This document shows, piece by piece, positions 44,334-55,814 of a stretch of 64,000 bases of DNA (position 1 is its first letter; every line of letters starts with the position of its first letter). The DNA lies in the NCBI RefSeq assembly GCF_028640845.1, contig NC_080548.1:16178821-16242820 (forward strand). Reading direction: 5' to 3'. The DNA is from Ahaetulla prasina. Lineage: Eukaryota; Chordata; Lepidosauria; Squamata; Colubridae. The position numbers were made by a program, and so were the translations under genes. The notes below the pieces were generated by a model. The model did not search any database. It was given only the letters and a program-made list of their open reading frames with translations, and was not told the DNA's origin.

Positions 44334-44459
44334 GGCTACATGTTGGGGGAAAAAGCACAGCACAGGACAAAGCAACATGTATTTTTCATTTTGACGTTAT
44401 TCATTCAACCTGATATTAAACCCAGCCCCCAAACATGTACATGAACAGGCAGTCTGCAG

Positions 44460-44870
44460 CTTAAAACCACAATAAGCCCCAATTTTCTGATGTTAATGAG
44501 ACGTTTCTTAAGCGAGCTTTGTCCCCATTTTATGATCTTTCTCGCCACCGTTGTTAAGTGAATCACTGCAGTTAAGTTAGTAACACGGTTGTTACGTAAA
44601 TCCGGCTTCCTCAGTCACTTTTGCTTGTCAGAAGGACACAAAAGGAGATGACATCACATACCCCCACCCCCACCCACCCCGGGACATTGCAACCGTCATA
44701 AATATAAGTCGGTTGCCGAGCGTCTGAATTTTGATTACATGATCATGGGAATGCTGCAAGGGTCATAAGCGTGAAATGGTCATACGTCATTTTTTTCAGC
44801 GTCGTCGTAACTTTGAACGGTCACTAAACGGACTGTTGTAAGTCGAGGAACGCCTGCAATTGCTTTCTGT
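44460..44870. mobile_element. TcM-1 (duplication copy 1)
   Basis: gttgttaagtgaatcactgc, cttgtcagaaggacacaaaa, cactaaacggactgttgtaa. Confidence 0.7.
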
Positions 44871-44891
44871 CTTTTCTCATCTCAAAGCCAT

Positions 44892-45240
44892 CTGTGGCTC
44901 AGACTGGTAAGACAGTCTGTTATTAACAGCAGCTGCTTGCAATTACTGCAGGTTCGAGTCCCACCAGGCCCAAGGTTGACTCAGCCTTCCATCCTTTATA
45001 AGGGAGGTAAAATGAGGACCCAGATTGTTGGGGGCAATAAGTTGACAATAAGTTTAGTGCTCTTGCCTTCTGGCAGCTCTTCTCATGCGTGCATTAGGGA
45101 CAGGCTCTTCCTCTTCCTCACTACTATCAGTCTCTGGAGGCTTTGGAGTCCACACACACTAAATGGATGAAGACTATTGCTTGACATAGTGTAAGCCGCC
45201 CTGAGTCTTCGGAGAAGGGCGGGATATAAATGCAAATAAA
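44892..45240 (+). mobile_element. SINE-1 with an inverted LTR-A insert
   Basis: Head ccatctgtggctcagactgg, 3' end gtaagccgccctgagtcttc. The middle (about 45,055-45,163) is replaced by a reverse copy of nearby LTR-A sequence. Confidence 0.85.
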
Positions 45241-45466
45241 AAACAAAACAAAACTGCACATTTCTGGGTAACTTTTTAAATCACGTTTTGTAATGGCTTC
45301 AACTTCAGACAGAGGTCTTTCCACCAATCTCCTACTTTCAGTGGGGAACCTGCAGAATTGGAAAAGAGCAACTCCCCAAGACTTCTTACAAACGGAGAAA
45401 GCAGGACTTTGCTTTATTTCCTAAGTCAGAATATATCTTGTTAGAGACATGAACTTGCCTTTCCTT

Positions 45467-45770
45467 GTGTTGTGGTCCACCAGCAGCCTGCGTAGCTGGC
45501 AGCCGAGTCGGACAGCGATTAAACTGAGGAAGAGCGTGGGCCAGTCCTGGAGGCTGGGGAAGGCCGGGATGAGGGCTCTGCGTCAGAGGCAGAGGTGGGG
45601 CCAGGGCCATCGGGGAGTGATGTGTGGACTCCAGAGCCTCCAGAGACTGATAGTAGTGAAGAAGAGGAAGAGGAGGAGCCTGTCCCTAATGCACGCATGA
45701 GAAGAGCTGCCAGAAGGCAAGAGCACTAAAGCAAAGAGGACAACTCGGGAGTAGGGCCAAGAGATAACTT
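45467..45770 (+). mobile_element. LTR-A 5' part, truncated at the duplication junction
   Basis: tgttgtggtccaccagcagc through gggagtagggccaagaga, then the junction. Confidence 0.85.
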
Positions 45771-45917
45771 GTCATAACTTGGAACGATCACTAAACGACT
45801 GGTCATAAAATTGAGGACTACCTGTACTTCTTCAGCGAGAGCAGTGTTTATCTCCTCAATTCTTTTGCAGCTGAGGGCCACATTCAATTGTTTTGAGTAA
45901 CGTGCAGAGGGTTACAC

Positions 45918-46196
45918 CAGGGGTGAAATCCAGCAGGTTCTGACAGGTTCTGGAGAGTGGAAATTTTGAGTAGTTCGGAGAACCGGCAAATACCAGCTCT
46001 GGCTGGCCCCAGAGTGCGGTAGGAATGGAGAGTTTGCAATATCCTTCGCCCAGGACTAGGGAGGGAATGGGGATTTTGCAATATCCTTCTCCCAGGACGA
46101 GGGAGGGAATGGGGATTTTGCAGTATCCTTCCCCTGCCACGCCCACCAAGCCACACCCACAGAACCGGTAGCAAAAAAAATTGGATTTCACCCCTG
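45918..46196 (+). mobile_element. MITE-2 (duplication copy 2), three 42-bp modules
   Basis: Same as 44,048-44,333, but missing a few bases at 'ggagaaccggtagtgg' (reads ggagagtgg). Confidence 0.9.
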
Positions 46197-46334
46197 GGCT
46201 ACATGTTGGGGGGGAAAAAGCACAGCACAGGAAAAAGCAACATGTATTTTTCGTTTTGACGTTATTCATTCAACCTGATATTAAACCCAGCCCCCAAACA
46301 TGTACATGAACAGGCAGTCTGCAGCTTAAAACCA

Positions 46335-46745
46335 CAATAAGCCCCAATTTTCTGATGTTAAGTGAGACGTTTCTTAAGCGAGCTTTGTTCCCATTTCACG
46401 ATCTTTCTCGCCGCCGTTGTTAAGTGAATCACTGCAGTTAAGTTAGTAACACGGTTGTTAAGTGAATCCGGCTTCCTCAGTCACTTTTGCTTGTCAGAAG
46501 GACACAAAAGGAGATGACATCACATACCCCCCACCCCCACCCACCCCGGGACATTGCAACCGTCATAAATATAAGTCGGTTGCCGAGCGTCTGAATTTTG
46601 ATTACATGATCATGGGAATGCTGCAAGGGTCATAAGCGTGAAATGGTCATACGTCATTTTTTTCAGCGTCGTCGTAACTTTGAACGGTCACTAAACGGAC
46701 TGTTGTAAGTCGAGGAACGCCTGCAATTGCTTTCTGTCTTTTCTC
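46335..46745. mobile_element. TcM-1 (duplication copy 2)
   Basis: Near-identical to 44,460-44,870. Confidence 0.7.
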
Positions 46746-46751
46746 ATCTCA

Positions 46752-47030
46752 AAGCCATCTGTGGCTCAGACTGGTAAGACAGTCTGTTATTAACAGCAGC
46801 TGCTTGCAATTACTGCAGGTTCGAGCCCCACCAGGCCCAAGGTTGACTCAGCCTTCCATCCTTTATAAGGTAGGTAAAATGAGGACCCAGATTGTTGGGG
46901 GGGGCAATAAGTTGACTTTGTATATAATATACAAATGGATGAAGACTATTGCTTGACATAGTGTAAGCCGCCCTGAGTCTTCGGAGAAATCTAATAAATA
47001 ATAATAATAATAATAAAAATGCAAATAAAA
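46752..47030 (+). mobile_element. SINE-1 (duplication copy 2)
   Basis: Uninterrupted version of the 44.9-kb copy. An (AAT)n stretch replaces part of the 3' end at 46,990-47,018. Confidence 0.85.
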
Positions 47031-47256
47031 AACAAAACAAAACTGCACATTTCTGGGTAACTTTTTAAATCACGTTTTGGAATGGCTTCAACTTCAGACA
47101 GAGGTCTTTCCACCAATCTCCTACTTTCAGTGGGGAACCTGCAGAATTGGAAAAGAGCAACTCCCCAAGACTTCTTACAAACGGAGAAAGCAGGACTTTG
47201 CTTTATCTCCTAAGTCAGAATATATCTTGTTAGAGACATGAACTTGCCTTTCCTTG

Positions 47257-47884
47257 TGTTGTGGTCCGCCAGCAGCCTGCGTAGCTGGCAGCCGAGTCGG
47301 ACAGCGATTAAACTGAGGAAGAGCGTGGGCCAGTCCTGGAGGCTGGGGAAGGCCGGGATGAGGGCTCTGCGTCAGAGGCAGAGGTGGGGCCAGGGCCATC
47401 GGGGAGTGATGTGTGGACTCCAGAGCCTCCAGAGCCTGATAGTAGTGAGGAAGAGGAAGAGGAGGAGCCTGTCCCTAATGCACGCATGAGAAGAGCTGCC
47501 AGAAGGCAAGAGCACTAAAGCAAAGAGGACAACTCGGGAGTAGGGCCAAGAGATGATTGGCCCCTTCCATAAGGCTTAAAAGACCAGCAACAGCATTTGG
47601 GCTCTTTGTCGGAAAACAACGTTGATAGACTTGCTCCTTGTCTTGCTGCATTTATTTCTTGTCGGCGTCTTCTGCTTTTGAACTTTTGCCAAGAAAAGCC
47701 TTTGGCAGTTTGCCTAATTAGACCAAGGTTGGTGATAAGACTGAAGACTTGTGTTATGAAGAATTTGCTTTGATTTAGTTTGGACAACTCTGTGAATGAG
47801 TTAATTCTCAGCTGTTCTAATAAAGTCTGTTTGTTTTTGAACTGAGTGCGTCTACTACTACCTACTTGGGCCTGGGTCACAACA
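47257..47884 (+). mobile_element. LTR-A, complete solo LTR
   Basis: TGTTGTGGTCCGCC to CTGGGTCACAACA, with a perfect 5-bp duplication CCTTG (47,252-47,256 and 47,885-47,889). TATA-like ttaaaag near 47,575 and AATAAAG near 47,819. A 5-bp target and TG..CA ends indicate an ERV or Gypsy-type LTR. No internal region is present. Confidence 0.9.
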
Positions 47885-47889
47885 CCTTG

Positions 47890-48035
47890 AAGATGTTCAT
47901 TAATCCTAACTAGGTAACATCATCAGTGCTGGTGATGAGGATGTTACCTAGTTTGGGTCATGAAAGGTCTGCAAGAAAACAACCAAGCTCAGAGAGCACC
48001 AAGACTCCTCATGTCAACCCTGAGCTACAAATATT
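47890..48035. mobile_element. Hairpin-containing relic
   Basis: The inverted pair ctaggtaacatc/gatgttacctag is followed by 'aaggtctgcaagaaaacaac' and 'cagagagcaccaagactcct', a motif common in reptile repeats (possibly Penelope-like). Tentative. Confidence 0.4.
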
Positions 48036-48980
48036 CTCCTTTATTGATAACTTGCCTTTTGCACAAGACTGTTGGCTCAGCTTGCTCAGTGCAGTAAAAA
48101 AAGAAAAGCAAGATGGTAGCCATGAAAAAATAACTTCCAAAATTCTCGAGGCAATATCTTTATTAACCCAACAGAAGCCTTGGACAACGCTTGATGTTTT
48201 CAGAAAGGTAGCCGTGTTAATCTCTCGCCGCAAAAGCTACAAAGAGACTTATGGAATCTGAAATATTGATTTTTTAAAAAAAAAAAATCTCCTAAGCATT
48301 CACTCGTCTAATGAAATGTAGTGCAATCTTCAGAAGTTTGTGAGAGCTGGAAGCATTCAGGTTTTCCAAGTAGGTACGTTTGCGTGATTCCAGACTGTCC
48401 TAATTTTAAACAAGGAAGGGTCCGAGAATCGTTCGTTTCTTTCTTTATCCCACTAAGCTTTTGGAAATTCGCAGTGTTACTTGAACACCAGCTCCCTATC
48501 TGATATGATCCAGGATGAATGTCTGGAAGTAACCCACTACAGATGTGGCCTGAATACCAGCCACAATTTTTCCACCCTGTTCTTCCAGGAAAAGATTCTT
48601 CTGAAAAACACGCCGTTATTTTGTAGACTTTCTATTGATCCAGTCAAGGTATTGTCCCAATCGGATTCAGCAATGCATACATTATCCAGACAGGCAGCTA
48701 TTCCCCAGGGTTCTGGCAGATGTCTTTCCCCGTGACCGGCTGTCTGATCTTTCTAACCTACAAGAACTGCCCTCCACCCTTTCGGCCTCCACCCGTGGAA
48801 ATATTTGAGTAGCAAAAGATCGATAAAGTTCCTATTGCACTCCAAACTTTTAATGTATTCCAAGGCATAAAAAGACATGCATTTTGAAAGTTTAGAGTTT
48901 CGTAACAGGCAGGTTTAAGGAACACTCTTTTAAAAACAACAGCAGCATATTGAGCTTCTGTGGACAGTACAAGTTATGAA
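48036..48980. other. Unassigned intronic sequence
   Basis: No exon or TE family recognised. Plus-strand frames of 84-111 codons lack start context or domains. Confidence 0.4.
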
Positions 48981-49668
48981 TACTGATAATCCTTGACTTA
49001 CAACAGTTCATTTAGGGACCGTTTGACGCTACAATGGTACTGAAAAAAGTGATTTATGCCCTTTTTTTTCTCACGCGTATGACCGCTGCATCCTCCCCAT
49101 GGTCACGGGATCAAAATTCGGATGCTTAGCAACTGACTCACATTTATATATATATATATATTATATTTGCATTGATATCCCGCCCTTCTCCGAAGACTCA
49201 GGGCGGCTTACACTATGTCAAGCAATAGTCTTCATCCTATTTGTATATTATATACAAAGTCAACTTATTGCCCCCTACAATCTGGGTCCTCATTTTACCT
49301 ACCTTATAAAGGATGGAAGGCTGAGTCAACCTTGGGCCTGGTGGGACTAGAACCTGCAGTAATTGCAGGCAGCTGCTGTTAATAACAGACTGTCTTAGCA
49401 GTCTGAGCCACAAGAGGCTCATTTATGACAGTTGCAGTGTCCCGGGGTCATGTGATCCCCTTTTGCGACCTTCTGATAAGCAAAGCCAATGGGGGAAGCC
49501 AGATTCACTTAACAACCGCATGGCTAACTTAACAATGGCAGTGACTCACTTAACAACGGTGGCAAGAAAGGTGGTACATTGGGACAAAATTCACTGAACT
49601 CACTTAGTCTCGCTTAGCAATGAAAATCTGGAGCTCAATTGTGGTCGTAAATCGAGGTCTACCGCTAA
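48981..49668. mobile_element. TcM-1 hosting SINE-1
   Basis: taatccttgacttacaacag, ggtcacgggatcaaaattcg, insert, then gacagttgcagtgtcccggg and gtggtcgtaaatcgaggtct. Confidence 0.75.
49148..49424 (-). mobile_element. SINE-1 copy
   Basis: Plus strand: cccgcccttctccgaagact .. cagtctgagccacaagaggc. Confidence 0.85.
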
Positions 49669-50099
49669 AAGACAGACTGGCCCAGAATATATTAAATTGG
49701 GGCCAGGTGGTGTGAAAACTGTTGTTACCAACTTTGTGGGCAGGTAGAATCTCCTTGAGATCTTTTCTCTTTGTCCCCGGACACTCCTTATGTTTGCCTC
49801 TGAGAGATGCACTATAATCATTAATTATTTTTATTAATTATCATTATTCACAGTGGCCATGCTTTGACTTTAGGTTACCATCAAAGAGGGAACAATGGAA
49901 TTTTTAGTAGTTTTCCCCCTTCTTTCTTTTTTCCCCCAGGAGAGGATTTTAATGGGGCCTATTTATCAAAGCTTAAACTCTTATTTTTTTTTTTCATTGC
50001 TTGCTGATCTGTGGTGATAGTGGATAATCTTAAGTGGGTGGGGTGAAGCAAAACAAACAAAGAAAAAAACCTGTTGCTTACCCCTGATCTCCTTTGAAA

Positions 50100-51215
50100 G
50101 CTTAATATAGTGACTGTGTTTTATGTTCCTTTTTCAATCGTTATTAAAAGTTACAATGAAAAAACAACCCAGTGCCAATTAAAAAAAGAAAAAAAGGAGA
50201 AACTGCAGAAAAGAAAAAGACAGAAAGAAAATAGACAAGAAAGGAAATAAGAATATAGTAAAGAAACAGAAAAGAACGATAGAAAGGAACTACTTCCCCC
50301 TTCATCACAAATATAAACAATTTTCGTAATTTATCACCTTTTCTTAAAATACAAGAAACCAGCTCTTCTTCCCATTTCTTGTCTATCAATAAATCCTTAA
50401 AGCCTCTTCATTGGGCCCTGATCAGCAAAAGTCCATTAGGACTTTTATAATAACGAATTTATTTTAACCTTGATCAAATAAAGCAACTTTAAAATCCTGC
50501 CTTCTACTCTGAACAACCCTGAACTTAGGCCATTCAAACAGTGACCTAAAACTTGATTTCTTTTCATATTTTCTTTGTCCCTTCTCACAAAATTCTTCAA
50601 AGCTTTAACAAGTCTCTTTTGTCAATCCAATATAGGAAAATTATCAGGGGCACTCTCTGGGTTTGTTGTTTGTATTCTGCTGTATGTTGCTGTAAAAAAA
50701 ATATATCTTTTTTAAGTCTTATCCCTAAACACTTGACAAGAAGAGGAATACACCGTCTAGACATCTTCATCCCATTCTTGTATTCACGCACAATACACAA
50801 CATACGTGGAGCCAAGAGGGAGCAAAACAATGAAACAGCTAAATCTTCTTTCAGACTTGAAGATCGTGGCTGTACCTGCCATATACTGTACAAAGGACAT
50901 GAAATGTCTCTTGAATTCAGGGTACAGATGGAGATGTACTTCTGCTGTCTGCCAGATTTACTTATATACAGCAATTCCAATCTTGGCATTGTTCTGTTAT
51001 TCCTTTTTTTTAAAGGTAGGGAAATCTTTTATATTTCTAAGAGGTTCCCCCCGGCATTGGCAGCCTGTATTTATTTTCCTTAATCTTTCCTCATGTATGC
51101 ACTTCTGTAAACAATTTTCCCTAATGCATGTGCTTTTGTGTGCAATCTTTGATTGAAAAATGCGGCAGAGATGCCCAGGAACTTCAGAATCAGGCCAAGT
51201 CTTTAGAATCAGACC
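50100..51215 (-). mobile_element. Possible LINE 3'-region fragment
   Basis: 50,105-50,400 is the reverse complement of 54,540-54,800 (A/T-rich 3'UTR-like text with gaaagaaaatagacaagaaa). The remainder to 51.2 kb has a 130-codon minus frame with no recognised domain. It resembles squamate L1 3' regions, but this is not certain. Confidence 0.35.
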
Positions 51216-51221
51216 TGGGGG

Positions 51222-51545
51222 CAGTGGTGAAATCTGAACCGGTTTGCTACTGGTTCGCTGGCTGCGCATGCGCAGTACGCACCAAAAGGAGGCTTGGGAA
51301 GGTAAGTAGAACAGCGAGGGAGGGGATCAGCTGTGCCACGCGGTTTAGCTTTGCTAGAAAGCCGCAAATCCTGCTTTCTAGCAAAGCTAAACCGCGCGGG
51401 ACAGCTGATCATCAGATCGTAGATTTTGTAACTACCACTTCAACTGAACTGGTAGGTTTTTTTTACTACCAGTTCGCCTGAACTGATAGTTTTTATCACT
51501 ACCAGTTCATCCGAACCGAAGCGAACCGGTAGCATTTCATCCCTG
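51222..51545. mobile_element. MITE-4-like copy with a central hairpin
   Basis: Cagtggtgaaatctgaacc to gtagcatttcatccctg with a perfect duplication CCTGGGGG. Inner arms ggtttagctttgctagaaag and its complement form a hairpin at 51,338-51,395. Confidence 0.85.
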
Positions 51546-51768
51546 CCTGGGGGTTCATGATTTGCTCACCTCCCCCCCCACCCCGAATGCATCCTTGGCT
51601 ATACTTCTCAGCAACTCTAGAACCAAGACTTTACATTTTCCACGCTTGAGAAAAGGACGCAGAAGATCAGGTTGCCTGGACAGGCAACATAAAGCCTCCA
51701 GTTCAGCTAAGCTTGCTATGAATCATGAGCAAGGCCCAATAACAGATTAATAATTAATAACAGATTAA

Positions 51769-52035
51769 AGGGCCTCTGTGGCTCAGACTACTAAGACAGT
51801 CTGTTATTAACACAGCTGCTTGCAATTACTGCAGGTTCTAGTCCCACCAGGCCCAAGGTTGACTTAGCCTTCCATCCTTTATAAGGTAGGTAAAATGAGG
51901 ACCCAGATTGTTGGGGGCAATAAGTTGACTTTGTATATAAATATGCAAATAGGATGAAGACTATTGCTAACATAGTATAAACCGCCCTGAGTCTTCGGAG
52001 AAGGGCGGGATATAAATGCAAATTAAAAAAAATAA
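51769..52035 (+). mobile_element. SINE-1 copy
   Basis: Head gggcctctgtggctcagact, 3' end accgccctgagtcttcggag, A-rich tail. Confidence 0.85.
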
Positions 52036-52542
52036 GGAGAGTCGGTTATCCTAAGATAAATAGTCAAAGCAGCACCGGTCTGAAAAATAGTTAACAGAAT
52101 TGCATTCTCAGTCAGCACCCTCCCCTCCCTGCTGAAAATCGTTGGATGTGATTGGAGCTACTTGGATATTTCTTGCAGCCCTCCACCGGCAAACAGCAGC
52201 GACATTATCTGCTCACCTAAACTCAGAACCGAGCCCAAGACGGTGTTCCCTAGTGCATACTGCACTGCTGGACCACTGGATCTTTCCTTAGTGCCCCCCC
52301 CCAACTGAGCTGCCTTTCAGAAGCTGCTGCCCTCCAGATGTGAAGTTAAAAGTCCAACGCATCTGGAAGGCATCAAGATTGGGAAAGTCTTTCCCCAGCA
52401 AAGGAGTTCTTTCTTCCTTTGAAAACTGGCGTTCCCAAGATGCTCCAAATTTGTGACGGTGCCGGCCCCTTCATCAGTCCTATCCCTGCCATGTCTCCTA
52501 GAGCTGATGACAATGGCGGTCCATCGGAAGAGAGCCAACTGG
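52036..52542. other. Unassigned intronic sequence
   Basis: No exon or TE family recognised. Confidence 0.4.
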
Positions 52543-52550
52543 CCTTACAG

Positions 52551-52948
52551 CAGGGGTGTCAAACTCGATTTCATTGAGGGCCACAGCAGGGTTGCGTTTG
52601 ACCTCAGGAGGCTGAGGCGGGTTTGGCCAGGGTGGGCGTGGCCAGCTCAACATCAATCGTGTTGGGGGTTCCTGTGGCGGCCCAAGTGCTCTGCCAGTGA
52701 AAACGGGCTCCCGAGCTCCATTTTCAGCCATGACAGCCTCCTGCTGCCCTCTTCCAGTGAAAATGAAGCTCGGGGGGTGGTCTCCAAGGGCAGAGGGCAG
52801 CAGGAGGCCGTCGCGGCTGAAAACAGAGCCTGGAAGGGGTGCAGGCAGCCCTCTTGAACTCAGTTTTTGCTGGCAGAGGCCCCGCGGGCCAGATCTAAGT
52901 ACCCTGCGGGCCAGATCTGGTCCCCGGGCCTTGTGTTTGAAACCCCTG
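52551..52948 (+). mobile_element. MITE-3 copy
   Basis: CAGGGGTGTCAAACTC to GTTTGAAACCCCTG with a perfect duplication CCTTACAG. GC-rich interior. Confidence 0.9.
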
Positions 52949-53448
52949 CCTTACAGGGAAAAAAACCCAACTCTTATCACTGGAAACCTGCGCAGCAAAG
53001 AAATGCAACGAGCTTGCCGTCCCTCAGTCACTGATAAAATATTTGTTTTCAGAAAGGAAAAGACGGGTTCACAGCGCGCACAGAGGCATTTTCATCAAAA
53101 TCATGACCGGATAAATCTATCAAGCTCTGGGTAATTTTCATCTGATGTGATGTGATCTGATCCGATCTAATCTGATCTTATTTAGAAAATTTATAACAGC
53201 TCTGGGCAGCATTCAAAGGAACAGTAAAAATGTCCACCAATAGAGCCTCCGTGGCATCCCTGTTTTTACACATTTTTAACACAAAAACCAAGATTGTAAG
53301 CCTTAAAAGGTCCTTGTCAATTAATGTAATTGCCCTATTATTGATTTGTTAATAGACTCTTTCTATCTCCCCAAGTTACCCGATCGGTCAGTGCGGGCAG
53401 TCTTCAATTTACAGCCATTCGTTTAGTGACCGTTCAAAGTCACAAAGA

Positions 53449-53586
53449 TGACTCAGCCTTCCATCCTTCTGAGGTGGGTAAAACGAGGACCCAGATTGTT
53501 GGGGGCAACAGGCTGATTCTGTAAACCGCTTAGAGAGGGCTGGAAAGCAGTGTAAAGCGGCATATAAGTGCTATTGCCATTGCTAC
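53449..53586 (+). mobile_element. SINE-2 fragment
   Basis: gactcagccttccatccttc, accgcttagagagggctgga, tataagtgctattgccattg. The head is missing. Confidence 0.75.
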
Positions 53587-53641
53587 AATGGCACTGGGAA
53601 AAGTGACTTACGACCATTTTTCGCATGGTCACGTGATCAAA

Positions 53642-53895
53642 AGGGCCGGACTAGCTCAGGCTGTAAGGAGCCTGTTATTAGAACACAGTAGCCTGCAATT
53701 ACTGCAGGTTCAAGCCCGGCCCAAGGTTGACTCAGCCTTCCATCCTTTATAAGGTAGGTAAAATGAGGACCCAGATTGTTGGGGGGGCAATAAGTTGACT
53801 TTGTATATAATATACAAATGGATGAAGACTATTGCTTGACATAGTGTAAGCCGCCCTGAGTCTTCGGAGAAGGGCGGGATATAAATGCAAATTTT
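53642..53895 (+). mobile_element. SINE-1, first copy of a tandem pair
   Basis: Variant head gggccggactagctcaggct; 3' end gtaagccgccctgagtcttc. Confidence 0.85.
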
Positions 53896-53897
53896 CT

Positions 53898-54178
53898 AGG
53901 GGCCTCTGGTGGCTCAGACTGCTAAGATAGTCTGTTATTAACAGCAGCTGCTTGCAATTACTGCAGGTTCAAGCCCCACCAGGCCCAAGGTTGACTCAGC
54001 CTTCCATCCTTTATAAGGTAGGTAAAATGAGGACCCAGATTGTTGGGGCCAATAAGTTGACTTTGTATATAATATACAAATGGATGAAGACTATTGCCTT
54101 ATACACTGTAAGCCGCCCTGAGTCTTCGGAGAAGGGCGGGATATAAATGTAAAAAATAAATAAATAAATAAATAAAAA
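53898..54178 (+). mobile_element. SINE-1, second copy of a tandem pair
   Basis: Head ggggcctctggtggctcaga joined through 'gcaaattttctagg' as at 11.5 kb. (AAAT)n tail. Confidence 0.85.
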
Positions 54179-54374
54179 AATTAAGGCACTTGGCAACTGA
54201 TTCACATTTATGACAGTTGCAGTGTCCTGGGGTCATGTGATCTCCTTCTGCGACCTTTTGAGCAACAAAGTCAATGGGGAAGCCGGATTCACTTAGCAAC
54301 CGTGTTGCTAACTTAACAACTGCAGTCATTCACTTAACAACTGTGGCAAGAAAGGGCGTAAAATGGGGCCAAAC

Positions 54375-54920
54375 TCACTTAACAACTATCTCGCTTAGCA
54401 AGCAGAAATGTTGGGCTCAATTGTGGTCGTAAGTCGAGGACTCCCTAGGTAGCATTTCCCTGACGACCTGCACCATCTCCTGATTCTCACAATGAATGAA
54501 GCGGCTTTAAGGATTTGTGTATAGATAAAGAGGTGGGAAGAAGAGCTGGTTTCTTGTATTTTAAGAAAAGGTGACAAGTTAGGAAAACTGTTTATATTTC
54601 TGATGAAGAGGGAAGTCGTTTCTTTCTATCCTTCTTTTCTTTTTCTTTACTAGAGTCTTATTTTCTTTCTTGTCTATTTCTGTGTTTTTCTTTTCTGCAG
54701 TTTTTCTTTTTTTAATTTGCACTGTTTTTTATTATTTTTTTCATTGTAACATTTACCGTAATAACTATTGAAAAAGGAACATCAAATGCCGTCACTATAT
54801 TAAGTCGCGTAACCAATGTCTCGTTTAGCAACAGAAATGTTGGGCTTGATTGTGGTTGTTAGTCGAGGACTCCCTATATAGCATTTCCCTGACGACCTGC
54901 ACCACCTCCTGATGCCCACA
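54375..54920. repeat. Pair of ~110-bp direct repeats around a LINE-like segment
   Basis: 54,380-54,492 and 54,810-54,915 share a TcM-1 end plus its flank 'agcatttccctgacgacctg'. The segment between is the reverse complement of 50.1-50.4 kb. Confidence 0.7.
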
Positions 54921-54942
54921 ACATCCCAGTCTGCCTATAGAT

Positions 54943-55048
54943 CAGAAGTCTTCAAACGTGGCAGCTTTAGGACTTGTGGACTTCAACTCCCAGAATTCTG
55001 GGAGCTGAAGTCCACAAGTCTTAAAGCTGCCAAGTTTGAAGACCTCTG
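54943..55048. mobile_element. MITE-1 palindromic element
   Basis: Cagaagtcttcaaacgtgg to caagtttgaagacctctg, flanks ctatagat/ctatagtt (7 of 8). Confidence 0.85.
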
Positions 55049-55345
55049 CTATAGTTCCTGGAAGGATGAGAAGTAATGTCCATCTAAAAATGTCCAGGTG
55101 GCTGCTGATGGAGACCAGCAGCAAACAAGTCCTGGAGGACTCTCCTGTGATGGGAAACAACCTCAGGCTTGGAAGCCTGGCTGAAGAGACGCCAACACAC
55201 TCTGGTTTCAGGGCTACAAAAGTTGGAGAAGGAAGCAAGACTGAGCATTTCCTTAGAGAAATGGGCTGGCTCCTCTCTCTGGCCCAGCAACTGCCTTCTG
55301 TGTTCTTTCCAAAATTTAAGCAGGGCAGGTAAATCCTTTAGGGCT

Positions 55346-55347
<2 letters not shown>

Positions 55348-55403
<56 letters not shown>
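55348..55403. repeat. (GT)n microsatellite
   Basis: About 28 uninterrupted GT units. Confidence 0.95.
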
Positions 55404-55406
<3 letters not shown>

Positions 55407-55808
55407 GGATGGGCTTCAAAAATTTTAGCAAAGGGGTCTCTGCCCGGTTGCTGGGTGGGTGTGGCCTAGTAGGCCTCCTGCACCACGGTGGGGCATGGGG
55501 GATGGTGTTTTTGCCCTCCCCAGGCTCCGGAAGCTTTCTTTGAGCCTCCGGGAGGGTGAAAACAGCTTCCCTAGGCTCCGGAGGCCCTTCCTGAACTTCC
55601 ATGCGGCCCATTTTTTGTCCTCCCCAAGCCTCTGTACATGCCCTGCACTTACCTGCATCCAAAATGGGCCATGTGGAGACTCCTGGGAAGGGTGGGGCAA
55701 GGTGGGCAGGGCCAGCCAGGAGTAGGATTTGGGGGGTTCTCTGAACTGCACAGAATCTTAGCTAGAGGTTCTCCCGAACCCCTGTGAACCCACAGCAGCC
55801 CAGCCCTG
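55404..55808. mobile_element. hAT-like MITE inserted in the GT repeat
   Basis: CAGGGATGGGCTTCAAAAA to CACAGCAGCCCAGCCCTG. Flanks tgtgtgtg/tgtgtgac. Contains a MITE-2-like 'gagtaggatttgggggg'. Confidence 0.6.
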
Positions 55809-55814
55809 TGTGTG

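Larger units (their letters stand above)
43901..47559. repeat. Tandem duplication, unit about 1.8-1.9 kb
   Basis: 43,901-45,770 and 45,771-47,559 are direct copies carrying the same ordered elements: TcM-1 end, MITE-2, TcM-1, SINE-1 and the first 300 bp of LTR-A. The junction lies at 'gggccaagagataacttgtc'. The first copy is longer mainly because of a ~105-bp inverted insertion in its SINE-1. Confidence 0.9.
53397..54450. mobile_element. TcM-1 hosting a SINE-2 fragment and a SINE-1 pair
   Basis: Left gcagtcttcaatttacagcc; pieces acaatggcactgggaaaagt and gacagttgcagtgtcctggg between inserts; right gtggtcgtaagtcgaggact. Confidence 0.75.

Noticed and set aside
47257..47884. Full endogenous retrovirus at 14-16 kb or 45-48 kb
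   Set aside because: Only solo LTRs are present; no gag, pol or env-like frames flank them.
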